Positions 1 through 9,000 of a DNA stretch of 64,000 nucleotides are shown piece by piece. The stretch covers positions 306,652 through 370,651 of the forward strand of contig NZ_JAAMPJ010000014.1 of the NCBI RefSeq assembly GCF_011067745.1. Reading direction: 5' to 3'. This stretch comes from Lentzea alba (lineage in GTDB: Bacteria; Actinomycetota; Actinomycetes; Mycobacteriales; Pseudonocardiaceae). The notes under the pieces are model-generated. The model was given only the letters and a program-made list of their open reading frames with translations. It was not told where the DNA came from and searched no databases. Position 1 is the stretch's first letter; every line of letters starts with the position of its first letter. The translations under genes and the position numbers were made by a program.

Positions 1-380
1 AACTCCAGGTCGGTGGGCGCGAAGGGCACATCGCCCAGCTGCAACACCTCATGCGCATGGCGGCCTGGAGGAAGATCCGGATCTTGATCGTGCCCGCGGC
101 AGCTGGCGCGCATGCCGGCATGGCTGGACCGTTCACGCAGCTCACGTTCCCGAAGTACCAGCCGCTGATCTGGACCATGACAGAGAACTCCAGCCTCTTC
201 GTCGAAGAGGAACACGCGGTCGAAGGCTACGAAGCAGTCGTCCAGGCACTCGACGCGATCAGCCTCGACGAGGACCAGTCGCTGAAGTGGATCTCCCGCC
301 GATGCGTGCGCCTCCAGGAGTCCGACGGAGCCGAGGACGTGATCCGCGAAGACGAGGACGAGCCCTTTCCGCCGCTGTAG
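1..380 (+). CDS. DUF5753 (Scr1-type) regulator, C-terminal part, cut by window start
   Basis: The reading frame is open from base 3 to the stop at 378-380, so this is the 3' part of a gene that begins before the window. The visible 125 residues match the C-terminal DUF5753 domain of actinomycete helix-turn-helix regulators: a stretch reading IRILIVPAAAGAHAGMAG, then PFTQLTFP, then a segment with SLFVEEEHAVEGYE. The N-terminal helix-turn-helix is outside the window. The same family occurs at 444-1286 and 40906-41829, and the wording AGAHAGM/GAHAGM is shared with the latter. Such proteins are DNA-binding regulators often encoded beside small accessory genes. Family assignment is firm; the target is unknown. 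Confidence 0.8.
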   Translation, partial: LQVGGREGHIAQLQHLMRMAAWRKIRILIVPAAAGAHAGMAGPFTQLTFPKYQPLIWTMTENSSLFVEEEHAVEGYEAVVQALDAISLDEDQSLKWISRRCVRLQESDGAEDVIREDEDEPFPPL

Positions 381-443
381 GCGACAAGCGCTTCGCCACC
401 GAGATGAGAGCGAGCAGACTGATCGTGAGGCGTCGATCTCCTC

Positions 444-1286
444 ATGCCTAAGGACTTCCGAGCCACTGCGCTCGAACGCGCTGTCGGCCGAAAGCTGGTC
501 AAGTGGCGAGACGAACGCGACCTCAGCCTCGTCGAAGCAGGCAGTCGCGTAGGTTTCAGCAGCGCCAAGCTGTCCATGATGGAGAACGCGATACAGCCCT
601 CTGCGGTCATCGACATCATGGCACTGGGCTACGTCTACAAGGTGCCCACACCTGAGTGGCAGTTCGTCATGTCGCAGGCGCAGCACGCCGCGGACCTGAG
701 AGCACTCCGGCAGCCCCAAGCGGCCATCTTCGACCCGGCTGAGGACTTTCCCCTTCTGCTTGCTGATGCGACACAGCTGCGGACGTGCGCCACGGACATG
801 GTGCCGGCTATCTTCCAGCTCGCCGACTACACCACAGCAACGACGCAGCGGAACGACCCGGCCAGAGCCGCCCAGCTCTCGCGCGCTAGGGAGACATGGG
901 CAACCCGTTCAAGCGGGGACGACCCCCTTGCGGTCGAGGCAATGTTTCCGGAGGCGGTGCTGCGGCAGGTCGTAGGCGGAAGACGCGTGCTGAAGGCACA
1001 GCTGCTTCACCTCATGGAGGTGAGCGAGCTGCCAAAGGTGAGCCTTCGGGTCGTGCCGCACTCGGCTGGCGCCTATCCCGCGATGAGCTGCCCCGTCACT
1101 TGGCTGAGCTTTCCGCACCGACAGCACAACGACGTCGTGTACACGGAAACGTTCCTTCGCACCGAGTACGTGGAGACCCACTCCCAGATCGGACGGGTGG
1201 CCGAGCGGTTCTCCGCGTTGCGTACGCTGGCGCTCGACGAGGCCGAGTCATTGGAACTCATCGCCGAGGCTGCCACGTGCATCTAG
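444..1286 (+). CDS. XRE-type helix-turn-helix DUF5753 transcriptional regulator
   Basis: 280 residues, the usual length of the Scr1/DUF5753 family. An N-terminal helix-turn-helix (about residues 10-60, including VGRKLVKWRDERDLSLVEAG and FSSAKLSMMENA) is followed by the DUF5753 ligand or partner domain (about 95-275, with LPKVSLRVVPHSAGAYPAM and FLRTEYVETHSQIGRVAERF). It lies 63 bases after the truncated regulator on the same strand, so the two form a tandem pair of paralogues. The start is the first ATG of the frame with a full helix-turn-helix behind it. Its target is unknown. Being next to the minus-strand Gabija pair, it is convergent with it and not clearly its regulator. Confidence 0.82.
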   Translation: MPKDFRATALERAVGRKLVKWRDERDLSLVEAGSRVGFSSAKLSMMENAIQPSAVIDIMALGYVYKVPTPEWQFVMSQAQHAADLRALRQPQAAIFDPAEDFPLLLADATQLRTCATDMVPAIFQLADYTTATTQRNDPARAAQLSRARETWATRSSGDDPLAVEAMFPEAVLRQVVGGRRVLKAQLLHLMEVSELPKVSLRVVPHSAGAYPAMSCPVTWLSFPHRQHNDVVYTETFLRTEYVETHSQIGRVAERFSALRTLALDEAESLELIAEAATCI

Positions 1287-1599
1287 GCCACGACCACCAA
1301 ACGACCACCGCACTGTGCCGCAGCCGATGCACATGCACCAGGCCCAGACCAGCCCCGGGGGGAGGCTCTGGCTCCATCTTGGTGACCGTGCGGGGAACAC
1401 GGAACCGCCCGGGGCCTTCCTGCACACGAATACATGCCAGGCGTCGCTCTCGGACTGGCGACCGGGCAGGTAGGACACGATCGTCAGCCGACCACACTGG
1501 GCAGCAGCAGCCGCTTACAGCGGGCTTTACCCCGCGTTGATCACTGGTTCAGAGATGTCTCCTGATGGGGTGACATACCGCATCGCTTGGACGACACGG
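1287..1599. other. intergenic gap between convergent genes
   Basis: About 310 bases between the stop of the plus-strand regulator and the stop of the minus-strand helicase. I see no supported gene here; small open frames overlap each other in several frames without family resemblance. No clear terminator hairpin with a T-tract was found. Confidence 0.5.
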
Positions 1600-3237
1600 T
1601 CAGCGTACATTCTCCGGGCCGAACCACCGTCTGGCAGTCTCAACCGCGCCAGCTGGCGGTTCACTCAGGAAAACGACGGCCAGCCCCCGCCTGGCACGCG
1701 AACAACACACGTAAAACAAGTTGCGCGATCGCTCTCGCCGCTGCGGAAGACGCTCGGTTCCAGCCATCATCTCGCCCATGTCGTACTGGTTCCACGCACC
1801 ATCGTCGACGACAACGATCACGTCGTCGTATTCCGTGCCCTTGACGCCGTGCTGCGTGGAGAACGGCGTCCGCTCGTCACGAAATCGTGAGAACGCCATG
1901 ACTTCGCTGTAGGGGATTGCACGCAACGCGGTGACGAAGTCGCGCAGCACCTCGTCAGTCCCGTCCAGTTCCTCGGCCGCGATGCGCTCCTCCACATCGC
2001 GCAACCGTCGTGGCCGACCGAGTAGCTGGTTCTCCACGACGAAGTCCAGAACGGTACCGATGTCCGAAGACTGCCTCAGATTCGTCAGCTCTTGCATGAA
2101 GGCGGCGATCTTGGCCTTCTCCGAGTGTCGGACGATCCTGGTGCCGTCGCGGCCGACCAGGCGAATTACCTCCCCGTAGTCCTTGGACTCATAGGCCTGG
2201 CAGAGCTTTTCGATCTCCTGGAAGAACTGTGCGTGAGGATCATTGCCTTCGAGCAGATCGTCGCGCCCCCACTTGCTGCGCTTGGCGTAGAGGGCGAACA
2301 GTCGTTCGTACTCCAGGGTTCCCGCAATTCCGCGGTGGGTGAGCATCAAGGTCTTCGCCTCATCCACGTTCCAGCCCAGCCCCGCGAGGATTTGCCGCGC
2401 CACTTCGAGCCGTCGCACCCCTTCAGGAGTTCCTGCACCAGAGAAGAAATGGACTTCACCCGCTGCGTTCTCCCCGGCAGGAACCTGCTGAAGCTCGGGA
2501 CGCATCTGATTCAGCACTCCGATGACCGACCGCGAGCATCGGAAGTTCTCGTGTTTCGTAATTTGCCGCAACTTCTCGTGGTCCACCGCCCCGACACCGC
2601 GCTGGTAGATCTTTTGCATAGAGTCACCGAAGAAGCCGACCACCGACTTCGACACACCTGAACCGCAGAAATGTTCGACGATGAGCTCCACAGTCTCCGG
2701 GGCGGTATCCTGGTACTCGTCGATGAACAGAAACGGATACTTGTCGGCGGCAATGCGGGAGATCTTCGGATACTCGACGAAGAGGTTATACGCAAAGGCG
2801 ATGACCTCGTCGTGCGAGATCCTGCCCTTTTCGAGCTTCCTGCCGCGGTCGCTATACACGATACGCACACTTTGGAGCGCCTGTTCAAGTCCTTCGGCAG
2901 GCTTCTTCAGTTGCCCGTTGAGAACGACTACCTCAGCCTTCAGCTCCTCCTGATAGTTCTCGATCAGGCTCCACATGAACTCGTGGATGGTGCCCACGAA
3001 AACCAGAGGATCGTCCGCGATCCGCTCCGAGATCTCACCCTTGGCGACGTTCGTGTAGGTGATGCAGGCGACGCGACGCCCTCTGCGTTCGAGCTCGTCG
3101 CGCTGGGTTCGCAAGATGTGACGAAGCCCGTGCACGAGCGCAAACGTCTTGCCAGAACCCGCGCCCGCCTCCACCAGGAAGCTCTGCCGACTGTCGATGG
3201 CCTCCTCGACCTGCTTCAGAGCGTCGCGCTCAGCCAT
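1600..3237 (-). CDS. gajB: Gabija-type UvrD/Rep-like helicase (GajB-like)
   Basis: 545 residues of superfamily 1 helicase. Motif I is AGAGSGKT (24-31), the Walker B/motif II is FLFIDEYQDT (about 169-178), a late motif GVKGTEYDDVIVV and motif VI FYVCCSRARRGLAVVF lie near the C-terminus. The start overlaps the end of the upstream AAA/TOPRIM gene by 22 bases, so the two are translationally linked. In the Gabija antiphage system GajB is a UvrD-like helicase/ATPase that associates with the GajA nuclease and senses DNA ends or termini; this pairing and order fit. Length is close to known GajB (about 500). It could be a generic OLD/UvrD pair, but that is essentially the Gabija definition. Confidence 0.85.
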   Translation of the reverse strand: MAERDALKQVEEAIDSRQSFLVEAGAGSGKTFALVHGLRHILRTQRDELERRGRRVACITYTNVAKGEISERIADDPLVFVGTIHEFMWSLIENYQEELKAEVVVLNGQLKKPAEGLEQALQSVRIVYSDRGRKLEKGRISHDEVIAFAYNLFVEYPKISRIAADKYPFLFIDEYQDTAPETVELIVEHFCGSGVSKSVVGFFGDSMQKIYQRGVGAVDHEKLRQITKHENFRCSRSVIGVLNQMRPELQQVPAGENAAGEVHFFSGAGTPEGVRRLEVARQILAGLGWNVDEAKTLMLTHRGIAGTLEYERLFALYAKRSKWGRDDLLEGNDPHAQFFQEIEKLCQAYESKDYGEVIRLVGRDGTRIVRHSEKAKIAAFMQELTNLRQSSDIGTVLDFVVENQLLGRPRRLRDVEERIAAEELDGTDEVLRDFVTALRAIPYSEVMAFSRFRDERTPFSTQHGVKGTEYDDVIVVVDDGAWNQYDMGEMMAGTERLPQRRERSRNLFYVCCSRARRGLAVVFLSEPPAGAVETARRWFGPENVR

Positions 3238-5240
3238 TCGAGCCCCTCCTCGATGTACAGAGGCGTTCGCCAGCCGCCAAGTCGCATCACGTCAAAAGCG
3301 AAATCTGTCTTCTTGTCCAATGCGTCCGCGATCTCGTACGACGCCGCCCTAATCGCATCGGGCGAGAAAACCGTGCCGTCCTTCGCGGTGAACACCTTAC
3401 CTAGCGCAAGTTTGTTCGCGTCCTGACTCAGTTTCTCAGCATTGGCGATGATGAAGGCCTCCTCGAAGCTGCGGCCACACGGACCGCCTTCTTCTTCCGG
3501 CTGCTGGTAGGCGACCCGGACTCGGCCTTTGATCTTCCGGTCGACATTAAGCGCGACCAGCTTCGCTATCTCCGACTCACCGGGCAGCCAGTTCTTGATC
3601 GTCGCGTTCGAGCTGACCGCGCCCTCGTGAGCTGTTGGGCACCTTCTGCGCTTGTCTGCGGCGTCAACGGAGTCGATGTCGGTGATGATTAGCGTTGCGA
3701 CGCCGATGAACTCCAACAGCTCTTTGAACTTGTCCGCGTACGCGCCACCCACCTCGATGACCGAGACATACCTGTGCTTGAGGCTCGGCGCGGACTTGGC
3801 GATCATCTCCGGCAGCAGTAGGCGTTCAACCGCGCCCTCGATCATAATGACCATATCCGCGAAGAACATGTCACACCGATGAAGCACCATGTACTGGAAG
3901 AGAAAGCGGTAGGTCTCTGACCCGTCCGGAGTGCTGCCGTCCTTGCTCGGCAGGATGGACTCCTTGAACCTGCAGAGATCTTTGACCTTCAGGCCTTCCC
4001 CCGTGCAGGCGAAGTACCGGATGCCGTCGAAGCCGCTACTGGTGACGATGTGGGAGGAGTGCGTGGTGATGACGACCTGGACGTTCCAGCCCGTTTTTCC
4101 TTCGATGAAGTCGCGAATGTTCTTGATGAACGCCTCCTGCATCTGTGGATGCAGGTGCGCCTCCGGCTCCTCGATGAACAGGATCTGAAATCCGGGTTGC
4201 GGCGACAGACGTTTGTAGTTCTCGTAGAATCCGACGACCTGGAGGATTGTGAAGATGAGCTTTGTGTACCCCAGGCCGTTGTGCCCTTCGGGAAGGAGGT
4301 AGTCGTCCTCTCCGGACGGATACCGGATCCGGGTGGAGTCGCGGAGGATCTCGTCGGCTTCCAGAAGTGACACGATTCTCAGCTTCTGCACCGGGGTGAT
4401 GGTGTCCAGACCGAAACTATTCAGGTCGTCGAAGATGGGCCGGAAGAGCTTCTCGTAGTTCTCGTCGAGCTGAACAGAAACGGTGGCGAGCGCTTTGTCG
4501 ATCGTCTCCACGTTCTCGTTGCCCAGGTCGCCGCTGTTGGTCTTGTAGTACGTCTCGAAGGTGCGCGACAGGTTATTCGTGCGGTCGGTTGACGAGTCAT
4601 CGAACTTGTTCTGCGCGTAGACGAACTTGGCACAGAAGATCCGGTCAATGACGGCCCTGCTGACCTCTTTCCGGTGACTCGCCCGACGTGCGTCAACCGC
4701 AAAGTATCGAACGGCGAAGACCCGCTGAAAACCTCGCTCCAGATACTTATCGATCGCGATGTCAGCCGACTGACGCTCCGCCAGATACCGCGCGAAGAAC
4801 TCCAGAGGCTTGGCAACCTCGACGGTTGCTTCCACGACCGCCTCGTAGCAGTTCTCATCGAGATCGAGGATCACATCGGCGAGCGCAGCCAGGTCATCTG
4901 ACTCGTCGTAGCCGATCGTCAGCGTGAGTCGAATGACTGGCAGCTTGCCGATAGCACGATCAAGCAGCCCCTTCGCCGCTTCACCGTCTCCCTGCGCACG
5001 TCCGGACTCCGACTCCGCGTACAGATCGATCGCCTCTCGCAGATCGGCGATCCTCTGCGTGGAGAAGTCCTCCAGCACGAAGCGCGCATCGCGAGATCCA
5101 AAGAACTTGCAGAAGAGGTCCACAAAAGACGTTTTTCCGGTGTTGTTCCTGCCTACCACCAACGTAGTTAGCGGATCGATCTTCACCTCGACGTCCACGA
5201 GGGACCGAAAGTTCTGAATTGACGCAGACTTCAGCAGCAC
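3216..5240 (-). CDS. gajA: Gabija-type OLD-family ATPase/TOPRIM nuclease (GajA-like)
   Basis: 674 residues from a GTG at 5240, chosen because GGAGG stands about 7 bases before it and the conserved N-terminus (LLKSASIQNFRSL) begins right after; a longer frame to 5327 adds 29 cysteine- and arginine-rich residues without family look. Walker A GRNNTGKT is at 30-37, the ABC-like EEPEAHLHPQ at about 357-366, then a TOPRIM domain with EGAVE (468-472) and the acidic pair in ITDIDS (521, 523). This is the ATPase-plus-TOPRIM plan of OLD proteins and GajA, which nicks DNA when nucleotide pools fall. It overlaps the downstream GajB-like helicase by 22 bases. Known GajA is somewhat shorter (about 580). 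Confidence 0.87.
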   Translation of the reverse strand: MLLKSASIQNFRSLVDVEVKIDPLTTLVVGRNNTGKTSFVDLFCKFFGSRDARFVLEDFSTQRIADLREAIDLYAESESGRAQGDGEAAKGLLDRAIGKLPVIRLTLTIGYDESDDLAALADVILDLDENCYEAVVEATVEVAKPLEFFARYLAERQSADIAIDKYLERGFQRVFAVRYFAVDARRASHRKEVSRAVIDRIFCAKFVYAQNKFDDSSTDRTNNLSRTFETYYKTNSGDLGNENVETIDKALATVSVQLDENYEKLFRPIFDDLNSFGLDTITPVQKLRIVSLLEADEILRDSTRIRYPSGEDDYLLPEGHNGLGYTKLIFTILQVVGFYENYKRLSPQPGFQILFIEEPEAHLHPQMQEAFIKNIRDFIEGKTGWNVQVVITTHSSHIVTSSGFDGIRYFACTGEGLKVKDLCRFKESILPSKDGSTPDGSETYRFLFQYMVLHRCDMFFADMVIMIEGAVERLLLPEMIAKSAPSLKHRYVSVIEVGGAYADKFKELLEFIGVATLIITDIDSVDAADKRRRCPTAHEGAVSSNATIKNWLPGESEIAKLVALNVDRKIKGRVRVAYQQPEEEGGPCGRSFEEAFIIANAEKLSQDANKLALGKVFTAKDGTVFSPDAIRAASYEIADALDKKTDFAFDVMRLGGWRTPLYIEEGLEWLSATL

Positions 5241-5461
5241 AGAATCCTCCGCTCTGCGCGCTCGATCACAGACGAGCTGGCCTTCAGCGCACGGCAGAAC
5301 GTCTACCACTAAACAACAGCAGCTCACGGCAGGCGATGGCCTACGTCCGCAGACTGCAACCGGAAAAACCCGCAGGCGAATGACCTGGGTGTCGTATCAC
5401 TCCCTCACGGGGCAAACTGTTTTCCAGTCCATCGGTCACAGTTTGCGCGATGTTACTGCTG

Positions 5462-5508
5462 TCGTACGAACGGGTGATACTTGCTCTGCTGTTCACTCGT
5501 TCGTACGA
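5462..5508. promoter_or_regulatory. inverted repeat upstream of Gabija pair
   Basis: TCGTACGAACGGGTGA (5462-5477) and TCACTCGTTCGTACGA (5493-5508) are inverted copies with one mismatch around a 15-base spacer. The repeat sits about 220 bases upstream of the GajA-like start. It could be an operator or an RNA hairpin; there is no T-tract, so a terminator is less likely. Confidence 0.5.
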
Positions 5509-5862
5509 TTGTCGGAGACCTCCGCAACCACGGAGGCAGATCGGCATGCCTTCGTGAGACGGATTCGTCCAGCTCGTCGAACGAGGAGATGAGTGGGACG
5601 AGCCCACCGTCAAACTCGGCCCGGATCGGCACCGGACCGATACGGAAGCAAGTGATCTGGGCGGCAGCCCACCACCAAGCTCGCCTATCCCGCCGCAGCA
5701 GCCTTCGTGTGGTCCACCCCCACGCGTCCGACCGCAGCCTTGGCCGAAACCAGACCCAGGGGTCCCGCCTCAGATGCACACGCTGCCGGCCGACAACGTG
5801 AAGCGCGCCGAGCGACGAGGCGGTCGCGCGGTTTCTGGCGGCGCCGCATTCGCCCTCGGACG
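5509..5862. other. gap upstream of Gabija pair, no supported gene
   Basis: Together with 5241-5461 this is the spacer between divergent Gabija and ATPase-nuclease genes. Overlapping frames occur on both strands. One minus-strand frame (about 5453-5779) has protein-like wording (ITCFRIGPVPIRAEFDGG) but no start signal or family, so it may be a remnant. Promoters for both directions should lie in this spacer. Confidence 0.4.
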
Positions 5863-5958
5863 CGTGTTCGACCGGCTGGCGGCGGTTCTGGCGGGCCAGC
5901 CGTCCTTCACTCTCGTCGGGGCTCCACCCAACCGGCGGTCACAGGATCGAACTGGTGA
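5863..5958 (+). pseudogene. short remnant similar to a second remnant at 34.4 kb (DUF2075-like N-terminal side)
   Basis: A plus-strand frame reads FDRLAAVLAGQPSFTLVGA and then loses resemblance. Bases 5882-5922 match 34411-34451 at 36 of 41 positions. The copy at 34.4 kb continues into a P-loop of the DUF2075 helicase type, so this is inferred to be a shorter scrap of the same gene family. It ends just before the start of the large ATPase-nuclease gene. Confidence 0.4.
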
Positions 5959-6011
5959 AACAACTGCTCTACGGTCGGCACGGCAACAGCGGTGAGATCG
6001 GAGACTGCAGG

Positions 6012-9000
6012 ATGACCGAGGCGAAGGAGTTCCACCGATACGCACTGCCGGCGTCACATCCGGTACTGCTCGACGATGATGGCTTCCTGCTGCCACCCCC
6101 CGAGGACGACTGGTTGAGCGGCGATGACGTACGGCCTGTCGCAGTCACCACGCTTCCCAAAGCGAAAAGCTCCTTCGCGCTTCTTGGTGCCGGTGGTGCC
6201 GGTAAGACCAGTACCTTCGAAGCCTTGGCCAAACATGAGCCGCTCGCCAGCGTCCTCAACGTCGCACCGCTCACCAGGGACAGCTTGGAGCGAAAACTCG
6301 CGGCTGCCTGTGAACAGCACCGTCCGATCTACCTCGATGGACTGGATCAAGCTGCCCTGCACGACCCTCGTCTTCTGCAATGGCTGGAAGATGAACTCAC
6401 CTCTGAAGCGGCCCGCCTGGTGCCGTGGCGGCTTGCGTGTCGGTCTGCTGCGTGGGAGGCATCACTCGCCCACGTCCTCAAGGACCGCCTGCCGGACTTC
6501 ACCGAGTGGAAGTTGTTGCCGCTCGACCGTGTTAGCGCTGAAGTGCTCGCCTCAGCGCAGGGTCACGATGGTGAGAGGTTCATCGCCGCCATCGTCGAGG
6601 CAGATCTGGGCAGACTTTCGGCGTGTGCCGGGCAGCTGCTCACCACCGCGAAGTACTGGTCCACGAAGGGCCGGCTGCCGAGCGGCTCAGTGGAGGCGAT
6701 GCAGTTCGAGATCGACCAGTTTCTGGCCGAGCCGAACAACAAGGTGCTTTCGGCGATGCCGATCGACCGCGCGCGTGTGATCGCGAAACGGCTCGGCGCC
6801 TTCACCGCATTCTCCAGCACTCAGTCGCTAAGCCTGGCGCCTCACGAGGCTGACGGCGTCACCCTCAGCGTGGATCAATTGCCCTCCAGCTCCGAGCCTG
6901 CCGCGCCTTCGTCTCCCGTCATGCCCGAGGACTACCGGAGCGTGCTGAGAACCGCGTTGTTCGACTTCGCGGCTCCCGGTCTCCTGGTCTTCAGACATCA
7001 GATGTACGTCGAGTACTTGGCGGCGGCCTACCTCGTCGACCGTCGTGCCACGCCAGAGCAAGTAGCCACCTTGCTCGGCGCCGATGCCAACGGCGTACTT
7101 CCCACCTCCAGAATCGGCGTCGCGGCATGGATTGCGGCGTTGAAACCCGAACTCGTTGAACGACTGATCGCGGACAACGTCGAGACCTTCGCGTTCTCTG
7201 CGGCTGCTGTCGAGATCAGCTCAGATCCAGCACGGGCGGCGGTCGTCGAGGCACTCCTGGACGCGGCTGCGAGGGACGATCAACAGCCACGGTGGAACCT
7301 TGATCTCACTGGTCTCGTTCACTCCACTTTGGAAGGTCAGTTGTCGCGGCGTCTGCCGACTGAGCCAGCAGATTCACAGCTCCTGTGGTGGCTTTCTCGG
7401 CTAGCGATCGCGGGCCGCTGCGAGGGGCTTGCGCGACAGTTCGCCGAGGCGGCCCAAGACACGACCCACCAGGCATACGCGAGGCGAGCGGCGATCTTCG
7501 CGGCGGATCGACTCGGTAACGACGAGGTTCGCAGGTCTTTGCGAACCTTGCTCGACGGGGATCTGGCCGATCCCGACAACGAGATCTTGTGCACGCTGAT
7601 CGAGGTTCTGTATCCGCGGCTGCTCACCACCGATGACCTTGCATCGGTCATGCGGCCTCACCGGTCGATCCTCTACGGCAACTATCGCCAGAAGCTGCGG
7701 GTCCTCGCCGACGACATTCCGACTCCAGATCTGGCCAGGTTCATCAGAGGGCTCGCCGCAGGCGTCGACGATGAGTCAGACGTGCTCAAGGACTACTACG
7801 AACTGCCAACGCACCTGCTCCGCCGAGCGTGGCCACACGCCGATGATCCCCAACTTCGAACAGCACTGGCGGAACTTGTGGCGGCCAGCGTCCGCAGCCA
7901 CCACTGGAACAGAGGCAGGCAGGACATTCCCTGGGCGGAAGGGCCCGTTGAACGTCGCCGAGCCCTCGCACTCGAGCTCGCCCGTATGACAGTTCGGGAC
8001 TGGTATGCAGTGGTCACTACCGGCTTGATATGCAGCGACGACGTTGCATGGCTCGTCGATCAGCTTCCGGCATTGCTCGACCTGGAAGCAGAAACGCTGA
8101 GCACGTGCCTATCCGCCATCCTGCACGACCCCTCAGCCGAAAGCGCCGACCTCATCCTCGGCCTATCGCCTGAACATCCAGCGTACGAGGCGACCAACCA
8201 CCTGCGCGGGGCGTCCGAGCTGAACTCTCCCGCGGTGGCCAAGCGACGCGAAATGGCCGCACAAGATCACGCGTACAAGCGGGAACAGACCGATCGACGT
8301 ACTCAAGCTCGACACGCCATCGCAGAGCTACTCGACGGACTCGAAGCGGACCCGGCTTTGTGGTGGAAGCTGACGTACCTGCTCACGGACGACGACAACG
8401 ACGCGATCTTCAATGAGGACCTGACAGCACGCCCGGGCTGGCAGCACCTCACCGAGGATGAGCGCGTGAAGACCCTGCAGGCAGGGATTCGATACCTGCA
8501 CGTCCACCAGCCGGAGCCCAAACGATGGTGCGGCTTCACATCGTTGAACACCGGAGATGCGCTGTCCGACTGGGAGGGCGTCCGCCTGCTGTCCACCCTT
8601 GCCCGCCACACTCCAGAAATCCTCAAGACCCAAGGCAGCAGCGTGTGGACCAACTGGAGCCACTCGATCATCGCCACGTGGCTAACTCACACCAGCAGCA
8701 ACAACGAGCCAATGCGGCACGCGCTCCTGAACGTCGGGATGACACTGGCACCCGAACCGATCCTCGACGCGGCGCTTCATCACCTCGACGACCTCGAAGC
8801 AGCTGGCAGGAATCTGTCCTCTGAACCGGTGTACCGGCACCTCGGACCCCATATCGGCGCCGAAGTCGCCCGACGTCTCCTCGACGGTCGTTACAGCGGG
8901 GAACTCGCCCGTGATGTCCTCGACCTTGTGGCTCAACAGGCGCAGCCCGCGACCGCGCTCGACACATGCCTTCAGCTCAGGAACCAGGACCACTCGAAGC

